A DNA stretch of 64,000 nucleotides from NCBI RefSeq assembly GCF_023898315.1, contig NC_064616.1, forward strand, positions 295,542,934-295,606,933, given 5' to 3'. Position 1 is the stretch's first letter; each line of letters starts with the position of its first letter. A model generated the notes under the pieces. The model was not told the origin of the DNA. It saw nothing but the letters and a program-made list of their open reading frames with translations, and did no database searches. The translations under genes and the position numbers were made by a program. The stretch comes from Schistocerca nitens (Eukaryota > Arthropoda > Insecta > Orthoptera > Acrididae). Below are positions 47,182 to 56,956 of the stretch, in pieces.

Positions 47182-48227
47182 AGAGTCTTTATGAATCCAA
47201 GGTGACCAGATGTAGGAGCATCATGGGCTGCAAATAAGCTGGGATGATGAGTGATCATTTCTGCCCCATTGGATCATTGTTTGTCTCATACAATGTTTCA
47301 TTCATTAATTGGAATTCTCATTTGATCAGTTTTTTCTTCTTCAAGGCTGGATCTTCCCTCTCTTAATCAGAAATGCCATTTAATCCAACAATAACTGAGA
47401 TTTCAATCCTGCTGCTGTATTCTGCCAAGGGATTCCTTGATAGTCAGTTCTTGCATCTGTGTTCAGTTTCGTATACCTCTATGATATCATACTCATGAAG
47501 CTTCAGTGCCCAACTTGCCACTCTACCAGTCGACAAATATTTCAGGTTAGTCAGCCAGCGTACAGAATGGTGGTCCATCGCATTGATGAATGGTTTGCCT
47601 AATAAATATGGCCAGAATGTTTTGATGGCCTAAACAACTGCAAGCACTCTTTCTTGGTTGTAAAGTAGCTCATCTCCAACTTGGAGAGTACTCTGGGAGC
47701 ATAATTTACCACCTTCTTAAATTTGCACTACAACTGCACTTATACCGTAACAGCTAGTGCTGTTGTGAAGTTCTGTCTCAGCATTTTTGTCATACAATGC
47801 TAGGACTGGAGAAGATGTTAGTACTCCTTTAAGGACAAAGAAAGAACTTTCATCCACTTTGTTCCAGGTAAATTTGACATCTTCCTGCAGTAGTTCTTCC
47901 AGATTACAGAATTCCCTTTATGGCTCACTAGTAGTACAAGCATGTTCTGAGAAATCTTCTCACATCACAAATGTGCCAAGGAGTCAGAAAATCTGAGACT
48001 GCTCTTATTGTCTCCATATCAGGACAGTCTTCATCACCATTCATTAGGTGCCACAATAGTGCTTTTTTCTCCTCCTCCTCCTCCTCTTCTTCATGATCGT
48101 GAAATGATTCCTGAAAGATATACTCATCTCTCATATTTAGAATGACACAATGAATGGTAAGTTGTAATTACTATTTTATAAAAGGTATAGTTTTAGGTAT
48201 CATTTACTCTACAGGCAACTTGATGTA

Positions 48228-48343
48228 GTTTTTCCATGATTTCCATAAAATCATTTCAGGAAGATTCCATGAAAAAATTTCAAGCAGATTCCAGGCTAGT
48301 ACCTTCAACAAGGCCACAGTTGATTTCCTTCCCCATCCTCATC
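48228..48343 (+). repeat. Interspersed repeat 3' segment
   Basis: TTTTTCCATGATTTCC through GATTTCCTTCCCCATCCTCA is also found at about 51975-52065 (TTTTCCATGATTTTC, GGTTTTCTTCCCCATCCTTG). It resembles the 3' part of a common arthropod SINE/LINE tail. Confidence 0.65.
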
Positions 48344-48585
48344 CAATAAAGCTAGTAGTCCAGATGTAACAGCCTTAGAGATGATGAAACATTAAACTAT
48401 TCTCTTTATTTGTTCTTTTCCTTTTGCAGTAAAGATCAATGAAAGAGAGAGTTTTGTTTACTGACACTTTGTGTGGATGCTTAAACACAAAGTAACTTAT
48501 ATCAAATGTGTAATGGAATTTCAGACATACCTGACAAAATAGGCTGTCTTTTTCTTATCCCACAAACATGAAATTCTTTTAGCTG
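48344..48585 (+). repeat. Right arm of inverted repeat flanking the gypsy remnant
   Basis: CAATAAAGCTAGTAGTCCAG to ACAAAATAGGCTGTC is the partner of 44362-44606. Confidence 0.7.
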
Positions 48586-48731
48586 TAAAAGATTAATACA
48601 TTGTCGAGTGAAGAAACAAAAACTGAATGTTTAGACTGTCTTTTGTTACTATCTACTGTTACATACTTTTCACTTAATAAAATACTTTTTCTTCTTATCA
48701 ATGGCCTTTATCCATTGTTCTAATGCATTAA

Positions 48732-48732
<1 letters not shown>
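48586..48732. other. Spacer, nothing recognised
   Basis: AT-rich stretch before the T-run. Confidence 0.5.
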
Positions 48733-48790
<58 letters not shown>

Positions 48791-48798
48791 TGTGTGTA
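48733..48798. repeat. Poly-T plus (GT)n tract
   Basis: About 44 T followed by about 10 GT units. It directly abuts the mariner-like element. Confidence 0.95.
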
Positions 48799-49481
48799 CC
48801 GGGTGTCCTAGGAGGAATAGCTAATATTCAAGGATATTAAAGGAATGCAGATTTGAAGAAAAAAATTCGTATGGACGTATGCCTTACTCCAAATTGTTTC
48901 TGAGTTAGAACACATTTAATATTCATTTGTTTTGGGCTAGTGGGGTGCACATATGCGTCTTAACTAATTAACCGCTTTGACATTTTATTGTTGCCCATTC
49001 TACTTTGTTGCTTTCAAACTCTTTCCTTGGGATATTTTTCCACCATTCCACCGTGGTGCATGCTTTACATGGTGTGTTGTGAGTAGAGTAGCATGAGTGA
49101 CTGACAGAGTATCAGATTACAGCTTCTGCCATCATAAAATACTGTTGGCACCTTCCAACATGTTGAATTCCTGATCATAGAGTGTTTACCAGAGTTTTCG
49201 GCACATTGCCTGAAATGGGTTTTCATCTGAGATCCCATTTTTCTTCTGAACTTGTAGTTCAACAACCTGTGCAGGAAGTATGACACATTGTTGAAATGCT
49301 GCAGCATAGCCCTACTACCAGCACATGGTGACTTTCCATGCATCAATGTTCCGTGAACATGTGTAGGAAAATTTGTACCCATTTCACGTACAGTGAGTGC
49401 ACAATCTTCACATTGGCAGCAATGGCATACCACTTGAATATTGTCACTAGCTAAATGACAATTGTCTTGTGCTTTCATTAA

Positions 49482-50934
49482 GGGGAGGTTCACTATCTTT
49501 TGGTTCAAAAAATCAATTTTTTTTAAATTGCTTTTTTGGATCCATAAAATTGTTTAGAATCCACCCCTGAAACGGTTTTTCTGAATACGGAATGGAAATG
49601 TTTGTTATTTGTGGTTGAACAAAAAATGAACCTGCCTGAAATTGGCCGTTTTCACGCACCAGTGTTTTTTTGGGAATTTTGACTTTGTATCCGCGAAAAA
49701 ATTTTCTATGTGCTTGCCCATAGGATCAAGGAGCTTACGATGTACAATGGCTTGGCAATCTGATGGCATTCCAGTTCGGTGGAACAGATGATGAAGACAA
49801 TTTGGGCAATGTATTTCTACAAGTGTTCGACGGATGACCGCCCACAACACCAAAATTGTCTGGCTGGGGAAACTAGTTGGTGCAAGTGGTGCATTGCAGA
49901 GGCTACCGGACATCTGGATGAATATCAACACGACCAGCCGCTCTCCAAAGAAGTTCAAATAGTGATTTGTCTGATCTACAAGGCCCTTTCAGAGGATGCG
50001 TTATTGTACCATTGCTGGGGAAGAAACACACAAAATTCAAATGAAAGTTTGAACGCGTGTGTTTGGAAGTTAGCCCTCAAGCATTTGCATTCTGGTGCAA
50101 AGACTGTGAAGATTGTGACTTTCCTGGCAGTGAGCAGCTTCAATGAAGGGTATTCAGCAATTCTGAAGACCATGACGACACTGGACGTTACCCTGGGACA
50201 CTATTCGACGCAGTTCGCCAAGCATTCGAATGACCACCGGATTCAAGCGGCCGAAAACCACTTGTCACCGGCCGTACCAGTGGCTCTGGAGCAGCGCTGG
50301 ATGGCCCAGATCGAGCAGACACCCTCTATGAGGAAGAGGAAGGACTAGTTTATGGACCCGGAATAACAGATTGAACATAAGTTCCATAATATTGCATTTA
50401 TATGTAGTCAAAACGTCAAATGTGTTTTTCTCTAAATGACTTTTTTTTATTGTGCAGTATGGTAACTTTAAATCTACTGAACCAACTGGCATGATTATTT
50501 GTTTCTGATGAAGCTAGCTAAATTGTCTAGGAGTTGTATTCTGATCCATCAACTATAAATATTTCAAAAAATCGATAGAAAAGCCCTATTTTGTTTGAAA
50601 TGGCCGCCATTTTGCTTCCTATGGTCCAAATAACTTAAGCAACGTACAACTCCTAAAGAATCTTATATACTTCACTAACGTCAACTCAATTTTGATTTCA
50701 GACGAGCTGGCTGACCTGTGACATACCGCGCGTGGAGGTCTACATCAAAATTTTGTTTTATTCCGACGGCACTTCCGCCTTTGCCCTTTGACATTTCCAG
50801 TCGAAAAAATTTCAGTTTGCAGAGCAGATATCAATAAAGAATTTGACCAAATTTGACATTGATATCTATAAAACATCGCAAGAAAAAAATTCTCAAAGAA
50901 CGTTTTTTTTGGGCCAAAGATAGTAAACCTCCCC
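49482..50934 (+). mobile_element. TTAA-flanked DNA transposon (Kolobok-like), internally deleted
   Basis: The 1,453-bp insert has inverted ends GGGGAGGTTCACTATCTTTT (left) and, read inward, GGGGAGGTTTACTATCTTTG (right). It is flanked by TTAA at 49478-49481 and 50935-50938. Removing it rejoins the host mariner transposase. The + strand ORF at 49779-50348 resembles the C-terminus of Mutator/Kolobok-type transposases. The TTAA target with this transposase type suggests Kolobok; piggyBac also uses TTAA, but its transposase looks different. The superfamily name is an inference. Confidence 0.75.
49779..50348 (+). pseudogene. Transposase C-terminal part (Mutator/Kolobok-like)
   Basis: A 189-residue open stretch reads YFYKCSTDDRPQHQNC, then SWCKWCIAEATGH with paired Cys, then LSKEVQIVICLIYKALSEDA and a TQNSNESLNACVWKLALKH motif. 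I recall the last one (QN-NESLH-W) from Mutator-like transposase-domain proteins of animals. The first codon used is GTG. The frame is entered after a TGA at 49761-49763, upstream of which family-like residues (MYNGLAI) continue. It therefore lacks its N-terminal half. It is notably intact compared with the surrounding fossil mariner. Confidence 0.6.
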
Positions 50935-51407
50935 TTAATGCTATTCACTGATGAATCCACATTTACATGGAATGTAATCAACAACACTTAAAATAATCAT
51001 CAATGGACACAGGAAAACCTACATGCTACAGTTGAAACCAATTTCTGAGTTCATTTACCAATCAGTGTCAGGTGTGAAACGTTCAACAACATGTTATTAT
51101 GTCCAGTCACTTTGGAAGAGTGAATAACAGAACCAACACATTTGAGAAAAAATCATTTATTGAACATCTTGAGGACATTTTTTACAAGTGCTTCCAGCAT
51201 GAAAGAGCCCTTCCATATTTTACCAGACATGTGAGGGAACATCTCAACTGCAGTTACCCTAACTGCTAGATTGGTTGTGGTAGTGTAATTAACTGGCCAC
51301 CAAGATTCCATTATAATTTTGTTTATGGTCTTGGGTGAAATCTTTGATATACAAATGAAGCTGAATATGTGAGACGAACTGTTTGGTTGCATCACACCAT
51401 ATTCTTC

Positions 51408-51442
51408 CAAGAGAGAGAGAGAGGGGGGGGGGGGGGGGGGGA
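51408..51442. repeat. (GA)n plus poly-G tract
   Basis: GA units followed by about 18 G, inside the mariner-like element. Confidence 0.95.
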
Positions 51443-51949
51443 GAGGAAAAAAAAGCATTGAAGTTGATAGTGGCATATTCAAACATTTAGTGTGAACTGT
51501 ACAAATACAACTATAATGTGTGACATACAGGATATGGTAATGCTCTGAGGTGAATGTGTAAAAACTACGTATCTGTCAACTGATATTTTATAAAATGCAT
51601 GTTGTAATGTTTACTAACTGCTGTACACCAGTAAACCAAATACTGTACATGTTCTATCTTCGAAACCATTCTGAATAGGGCATATGTCAGTATTAAGTTT
51701 TTTGCTTCAAATGATCATTCTTGTCATACCCTTGAATACTGACAATTCCTCCTGGGACAGCCTGTATGGAAATTAGAGGGTGAAATGAGAAAAACTGAGG
51801 GATATGATTTTATTGTCTTTTTTGTTGAGTTCAACTTGTAACATTTTGTTTACCAGCCTACAGAGAATAGTGTTAGGAGAAGCTATTATTCAATTTTAAT
51901 TGTAAATACTGATCAAGATGGTGCAGTTGTTAGTGGATTCAGGAGGGTA

Positions 51950-52125
51950 ACAGTTTGGCTATCCAGATTTACATTTTCCATGATTTTCATAAATTACTCG
52001 AGGCAAGTAAATGCCAAGGTGGTTCCTTAGAAAGGGCATGGCCGGTTTTCTTCCCCATCCTTGAAACACTCTGATGAGCTTGAAGCCAGTGGGACATTAA
52101 ACCCTTATCTTCCTGCCTTAAATGC
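51950..52125 (+). repeat. Interspersed repeat 3' segment
   Basis: CATGGCCGGTTTTCTTCCCC to GTGGGACATTAAACCCTTAT matches the tail type also seen at 48228-48343, with the characteristic GGGACATTAAAC end. Confidence 0.7.
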
Positions 52126-52589
52126 CTTCCTTTGATTATAAATGGAACAGAGATTTTATGTTCATTTGAGGCTGACCTTATAGATAACCATGCAGTGTGT
52201 TAATAAAATCTTCTCGGGTTTCTTTCCCTGCAAATTCACACTGAGATCATGGTATTTCAGAAGGCATATAATCTCCTTCCACCTTCTGACAACATTTATT
52301 AAAGAACTGTTATTGCAGGGATAAAGAGGAACATTAAAGATAATGCTTATGTTTGAGAAAATTCCTATCATTCTATATCTCAGATGGTATTAACTAAAAG
52401 ACCTCAATTTCTATACAGTTTAAGGAGTTACTTAGAGCTCTCTCTTCCATCCTTGGCAAACTAGATGTGTTTGTAAATTCCTGTATATATGAATTACATT
52501 TTTCTTAAATTTTAATACCAAGTCATGTCCAATATGATTGTAACAATGATCTTTGGATGAATAAAACTGTATATCTGAGAGTCAGTCAA
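52126..52589. other. Spacer, nothing recognised
   Basis: AT-rich sequence between two repeats. Confidence 0.5.
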
Positions 52590-53545
52590 CAGCCATTCTT
52601 GCTGTATGAGGCAGGGCTGTGAGTCCTCAGGTGGAGGTAATGTTCCAAAGTATTACATATTCATGAAGCCAGAAGTTGATGAACCATGTTGACAAAATTA
52701 TTTTTTCACTATAGAAAGCTTTCAAGAATATGCTAGTGCATATTCCTTAAGTCTCCCTCTGTAGTCTGCAGACACAACAACTAGGATGTACTCTGTGTAT
52801 GCAACAACAACTTCAGTAGCATCTGCCCATCTAACAGATGTAATTGGGGTTCAGTGCGCAAGATTCCAGAACAGTGGACCAGTTATGGAGCCTTGAGGAC
52901 AGTCATTGGTAAACTTTTTAATTAACTTGCTCTGCCTCACAAACCCCTGGATGCTATGTCCAGTACAAGAATTAACAAAGCTCTTATACAGACAAGGGGA
53001 GGGGGGGGGGGGCTGAGATCCTGAAGGCATGTGAACATCGCAGGCCACCAAAGAACATTGAATGCGCATGTGATGTCAATCATGAGCGTGACTGCATACT
53101 TTGTTGTCAAATTTTGAACAATATGACGAGCTCTATTAACCACATCATTTATTGACTCCCTTTTCTGAATCTCTATTGACTCTAATTTAAACCCAAGTGC
53201 ATACTGAGCACTTGCAACCGATCACAGAGCAGATGCTCCTGAAGTTTGACCAAGGTATTTAATAAGCAAATAGGTCTATAGCTTTTCGGTGATACCAGAC
53301 CTTTATTTTCTACTTTTTTAATTGCTACTGCTCCAGCTGTTTTTCATATTACCAGGATCCTACGTATTTGTATTGCATCATTCAGTAATGCTGTCAAATA
53401 TGTCACTGTCAATGGACCTACCATCTGCACGACTTCAGGGTAGACACCATCTGTACCAGGCACGTTTCCAGATTTGGGCTTGGAAATTGTCACAGCAACT
53501 TATAATGGGTCACCCTCCTCCAACATTAACTTTTTTTTCAAAGAA
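52590..53545 (-). mobile_element. Non-LTR RT fragment (I/R1/Jockey-like)
   Basis: Minus-strand pieces include VNRARHIVQNLTTKYAVTLM followed by IDITCAFNVLWWPAMFTCLQ (52985-53140), the RT motif with catalytic Asp. Then comes a displaced NDCPQGSITGPLFWNL block (52853-52900), the next RT motif. The upstream part (53160-53540) holds decayed fingers-domain sequence. A G-rich insertion (52995-53013) disrupts the frame. Confidence 0.7.
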
Positions 53546-54269
53546 ATAACCGATACCATATATACTATCGATTCTTGTATAGGTGAACATTATATCAGCT
53601 GTCTAACTGAATGAACTTCAAATGATTTTGTATACGATGTGTTATATTTCAGGCTAAAATATGTAGAAAGAAATCAATTTGTTAGTACTCTGTACGTGCA
53701 CTTAAAATTACTCCTCTTTTAAAAATATTTGAAATTACAAAATTTCCGGTATACTTAAAGTTCATATTATTAATTGCACAATCTAATGTTAATTATTAAA
53801 TTTAATTCTCGGCTCATTTATAAAATAATGATATAAACTAGTATAGATTCCTTTTGTGTCAAGAAAGTTTGTAAACTCTCTTGCTTTGTAAACTCTTTGG
53901 AATATTGTGGGTCCCGCAGAATGAAGTAGTGTCATGCCTCTGACGGAATCAGACATGTATTTGATTGTGTCACTAATAATGTAATTTGTTGTGTGATGGA
54001 AATGAAAACTGTAAAGTCAGTGCAATTTAGAAGAATGGGGTAAAATAAAAGATATTCATAGCAACAGGCAAATCTTCATCAGTTATTTCGTCTTCATTAA
54101 CCCACAACGTTATAAAAATTACGGCCTCTGTTGACTGATAACGAAGTCTTGTCTCTTGCAGAAGAAGAAGGAACAGTAATTTATGTCAATTCCATTTATA
54201 AAACTCCAATCACTTTAAGAAAGAAGAACGAGAGGTGCCCAACAAAGTTGTATGTACAGTGACGAGATA
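53546..54269. other. AT-rich spacer, nothing recognised
   Basis: No coding or repeat structure could be supported. Confidence 0.5.
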
Positions 54270-55056
54270 ATATCAATAATGACAGACCGGACGAGTTGAA
54301 AGAGGACTTTACAAATAAAACAAAGGACATCATAAAAGATAAGTACAAATCATTTGTGGAATTTTTTTTTTTTTTTTAATTGTGTGTGTGTGTGTGTGGA
54401 CTCGAGTGACTGTTAGGAAAAGGAATAGAGACGAGGGTAGTGATGTAGATGTGAAAGCTGTAGGACCCAGTCAAGACACGTTTAAACCAAGTGAAAGTGT
54501 AGTCTGCAAAGGAACAGCGAAAACCAATATTTTTCAGATTATATTAAAATTAGAGGAAATGAAGATGGACAAAGATAGCAAATTTAGTGCAGTTAATGAT
54601 CAGTTAACAGAACTAAAAACAGATAACAAAGTAAATTTAGTGCAGTCAATGAACTGTTAATGGAAATACGTACTGAAAACAACAATAAAACGGACAGGGT
54701 GCAATACCAAATAGACCAACTTAGTAATAAGGTTCGGAACTGAAAAATGGGTTGTCAGAGGGTTAAGATGTGTGAATGAAGAAGTTGATGTATTAGAAGA
54801 TACAATTTATTGTTTTGGAAAATGAGTTTGTGGCCCAGTCTGTACGATGAGCAAAGAATGTTGATGATGTCAGAGTTGAACAGAAAGCCATAGCAGAAAG
54901 AATGGAACAGAACTTTAGTAGTTCAGATCAAAAAATATTAAATGTTGAAAACAGTATGCTAACTAATGTAAATACTTCAGGTAAAAAAATTTCAGTAGCT
55001 CAGGAAAATTGTATTCACACAAATCTTTATTTAAACAATGGTATTGCATTGGTATG
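54270..55056 (+). pseudogene. Gag-like coiled-coil remnant of an LTR retrotransposon
   Basis: Plus-strand frames are rich in Lys, Glu, Asp, Asn and hydrophobic heptads (ILKLEEMKMDKDSKFSAVND, QLTELKTDNKVNL), interrupted by stops. This pattern resembles the coiled-coil N-terminus of insect LTR-element Gag proteins. No zinc knuckle is visible. It may have belonged with the retropepsin-like ORF at 56957, now separated by the gypsy insertion. The function is an inference. Confidence 0.35.
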
Positions 55057-55146
55057 CTCAATGGTATGCCCAACCGCCAGGCCGGTTTCACCATGTTCAT
55101 GTCGACCTCGTAAGCCCTTTGCCCCCCCTCGGAGGGTTTCCGTTAC

Positions 55147-56640
55147 TTGTTTACAGCTATTGATAGGATGACTCGGTGGGCTGAGGCTGTGCCTATTCCA
55201 AACATTACCTCTGAGACAGTAAGTCGAGCATTCTTAGATTCGTGGATCTCTAGATTTGGCTCACCTGTTTACCTCACCACTGACCAGGGGCGACAATTCG
55301 AGTCTTCAGTTTTCTCTGACTTATGTAAAATGTGTGGTATTGTCAAAATTCCTACTTCTGCACACCAACCCCAAAGCAATGGGCTTATCGAGCAATGGCA
55401 TCGCACCTTAAAGTCTGCCCTGCGTTGCCATGACTCACTATGGACAGAGGCACTGCCCTTTGTGCTTCTTGGCCTTCGTGCGACTTTCAAGGAAGACCTC
55501 AAGGGTTCCGTAGCTGAGTTTGTGTATGGCCAACCTCTGGTTTTGCCTGGAGAATTAGTCACTCCCACCCCACTTCCATGGCCTTCTGAACTCCCTTCAC
55601 TTCTCGAGCGGGTGCACTTGCACTGCAGCAAAATTCAGCCACCACCTCCAGCTGCTCATACACCTCTGCACGTGTACGTACCGCGCACGCTAGACTCTTG
55701 TGAGTACGTGTTTCTCAGAGACGACTCAATCAAAGGCCCGCTTCAGTCGCCCTACACAGGTCCGTACAAGGTCGTCAAATGCTCTGAGAATAACATGGAT
55801 CTCCTCCTAAAAGGCTCTGTAACCACGGTCTCACTCAACCGAGTGAAACCAGCTTTCATTGAGCCTCACGTGAACCTCCCTGATTCTGCCCCTATTTCTC
55901 CCACTCTTGCTTCGAGCGGCCATCCATCTTCCCATACCATGCATTTGGGTATTGATTCTCCACAGCGTGCATCTCTGCCGAGCACTGCTCCTTCTCCGCA
56001 TTCATCTAATTTGAGTGGCCAATCTTTTCGGGGCTTCACTCCTCACAGCCCTCGCAGTCGAACTGCCAACCACTCGGATTCTACCATTGTGTTACCATTT
56101 TCGTGTGACAGCTCTTTGTCACGCCATTCAATCCACGCTGGCTCCTCGTTGCCTTCGGTCACGCTCCCTCGTCTGTCAGCTGATCGCCCAAGGTTGTCTC
56201 GTGTGCAGTCCAGTGCACCTGCCACCCCCCTCTTAGTAGATGCTTCCCCCTGCCATGGCTTTCCCACACCTCCCTGCCTCCCTACCATTGCTTGTACAGG
56301 TGCCACCCAAGAATTCACAACACATGTGCACCCTGATGACATACATAAATTATCTGTTGTCGTAGATGGCGATACGGTGTGTGTGGTACTCGCGTGTGAC
56401 AATGTTGAGGGAGGAAGTGCAGAATCTCGTGTGGTGCGCCGCTTTAAATTTAGCAGAAGTGCTGCGTGTGGCAATTTGCGTGCCTTTGTTAGGCCTTCTG
56501 GGAAGGTGATTCTCCGCCTGCCGGCTGACGAAGTGCTGCACCTCCACTCCAGAACGGGACGTCATCTTCAGCCGCCGGCGTCGCTTGCAGACTTCTCTGG
56601 CGACGTACCGGGTTTCAACCCCCGGTCTCCTACCAGTTGA
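55147..56640 (+). CDS. Gypsy integrase with long C-terminal extension (5' partial)
   Basis: Integrase inserts the element's cDNA into host DNA. The 497-codon open frame holds the core catalytic Asp46 (TTDQG) and Glu82 (NGLIEQ), 35 residues apart as in the DD35E pattern. The first Asp lies upstream in the HVHVDLV segment (codon 55104-55106) in another frame, displaced by one base, possibly in the C7 run at 55122-55128. A GPY/F-type module follows (SPYTGPYKVVKCSENNMDLL, VSLNRVKPAF, about residues 205-240). The remaining about 250 residues are Ser/Pro-rich and then compact (about 393-470). The recorded start is a TTG inside the domain, not a true start. The ORF is otherwise intact. Confidence 0.8.
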   Translation: MFTAIDRMTRWAEAVPIPNITSETVSRAFLDSWISRFGSPVYLTTDQGRQFESSVFSDLCKMCGIVKIPTSAHQPQSNGLIEQWHRTLKSALRCHDSLWTEALPFVLLGLRATFKEDLKGSVAEFVYGQPLVLPGELVTPTPLPWPSELPSLLERVHLHCSKIQPPPPAAHTPLHVYVPRTLDSCEYVFLRDDSIKGPLQSPYTGPYKVVKCSENNMDLLLKGSVTTVSLNRVKPAFIEPHVNLPDSAPISPTLASSGHPSSHTMHLGIDSPQRASLPSTAPSPHSSNLSGQSFRGFTPHSPRSRTANHSDSTIVLPFSCDSSLSRHSIHAGSSLPSVTLPRLSADRPRLSRVQSSAPATPLLVDASPCHGFPTPPCLPTIACTGATQEFTTHVHPDDIHKLSVVVDGDTVCVVLACDNVEGGSAESRVVRRFKFSRSAACGNLRAFVRPSGKVILRLPADEVLHLHSRTGRHLQPPASLADFSGDVPGFNPRSPTS

Positions 56641-56753
56641 CCGCTTCCTCCTGACGCAGAAGAACTGTACGTTACCTTCCTAACTTCTCACCCCCCCCCC
56701 CCCCCCATTCACAGGGATGTACTCCATACTGTGCGGGGGGGGGGGGGGGGCTA
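56641..56753 (+). repeat. C16 and G16 homopolymers forming an inverted pair; G run is a likely polypurine tract
   Basis: C16 at 56691-56706 and G16 at 56735-56750 are separated by 28 nt. They could pair as a 16-bp stem. The G run sits three bases before the TG of the LTR, the usual place of the plus-strand primer in LTR elements. Confidence 0.75.
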
Positions 56754-56932
56754 TGTGGCATAGAGCACCATAAATGTTGATATTTGTTCAGTGCGTAAGT
56801 GTGCTATCTTTGAGGAGAGGGCTTTGGACAGGATGTTGGACGCTAACGAGAGTTAGCCTCCAGACTTGTATCTGTGTAGAAGCTAAGTGTGAATAAATCT
56901 GTATCTGAGAGAATTCTAGTTGTTTACCTACA
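56754..56932 (+). repeat. Short 3' LTR of the gypsy element
   Basis: It begins TGTGGCATAG after the poly-G tract, contains AATAAA at 56892-56897, and ends TTTACCTACA, giving TG...CA borders and 179 bp. With no second copy in the window, the borders are inferred. Confidence 0.55.
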
Positions 56933-56956
56933 ACTATTCCATATTCCCTCAATGTC

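Larger units (their letters stand above)
45080..48130 (-). mobile_element. Ty3/gypsy pol remnant (RT end, RNase H, integrase)
   Basis: Minus-strand order: end of RT/thumb (FLTPWHICDVRRFLRTCLYY, about 47930-47990) and RNase H (WLTNLKYLSTGRVASWALKL, about 47500-47560). The integrase zinc-binding region follows (DAPTSGHLGFIKTL, about 47185-47230). The integrase core is IDLL-like IGEVPEVNKW to IILKHRAP (about 46560-46790). The terminal part is FGPYDILHHMSDVTYDVEDY (about 45235-45310). Multiple frameshifts and stops are present. A SINE (46937-47170) splits it between the integrase zinc region and core, and a mariner-like element (45621-46397) splits it further downstream. Confidence 0.85.
48799..51764 (+). 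mobile_element. Mariner-like element split by a second DNA transposon
   Basis: The ends are inverted repeats of about 130 bp at moderate identity: left CCGGGTGTCCTAGGAGGAAT, right read inward CAGGCTGTCCCAGGAGGAAT. TA flanks both ends (48797-48798, 51765-51766). The + strand carries transposase fragments: HRVFTRVFGTLPEMGFHLRS near 49175-49235 and, after the insertion, LFTDESTFTW near 50943-50972, matching a mariner first-Asp block. Its own sequence is about 1.5 kb. It is decayed by stops. Confidence 0.8.
55064..56947 (+). mobile_element. 3' part of a Ty3/gypsy element (integrase to LTR)
   Basis: The segment begins inside the integrase core and runs through a long C-terminal extension, a poly-G tract resembling a polypurine primer, and a short LTR. 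A 7-bp direct repeat, CTCAATG, lies at 55057-55063 and 56948-56954 and may mark the insertion. GC content is clearly higher than the flanks. RT, protease, Gag and the 5' LTR are absent. Confidence 0.7.

Noticed and set aside
49065..49508. 147-codon minus-strand ORF
   Set aside because: The plus strand carries the mariner-like transposase (HRVFTRVFGTLPEMGF); the minus frame is its shadow and runs into the inserted element.
49605..49958. 117-codon minus-strand ORF
   Set aside because: It is antisense to the Kolobok-like transposase frame, whose residues match a known transposase pattern; the minus frame matches nothing.
56043..56474. 143-codon minus-strand ORF opposite the gypsy integrase tail
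   Set aside because: It is a shadow of the GC-rich plus-strand frame and contains no motif.
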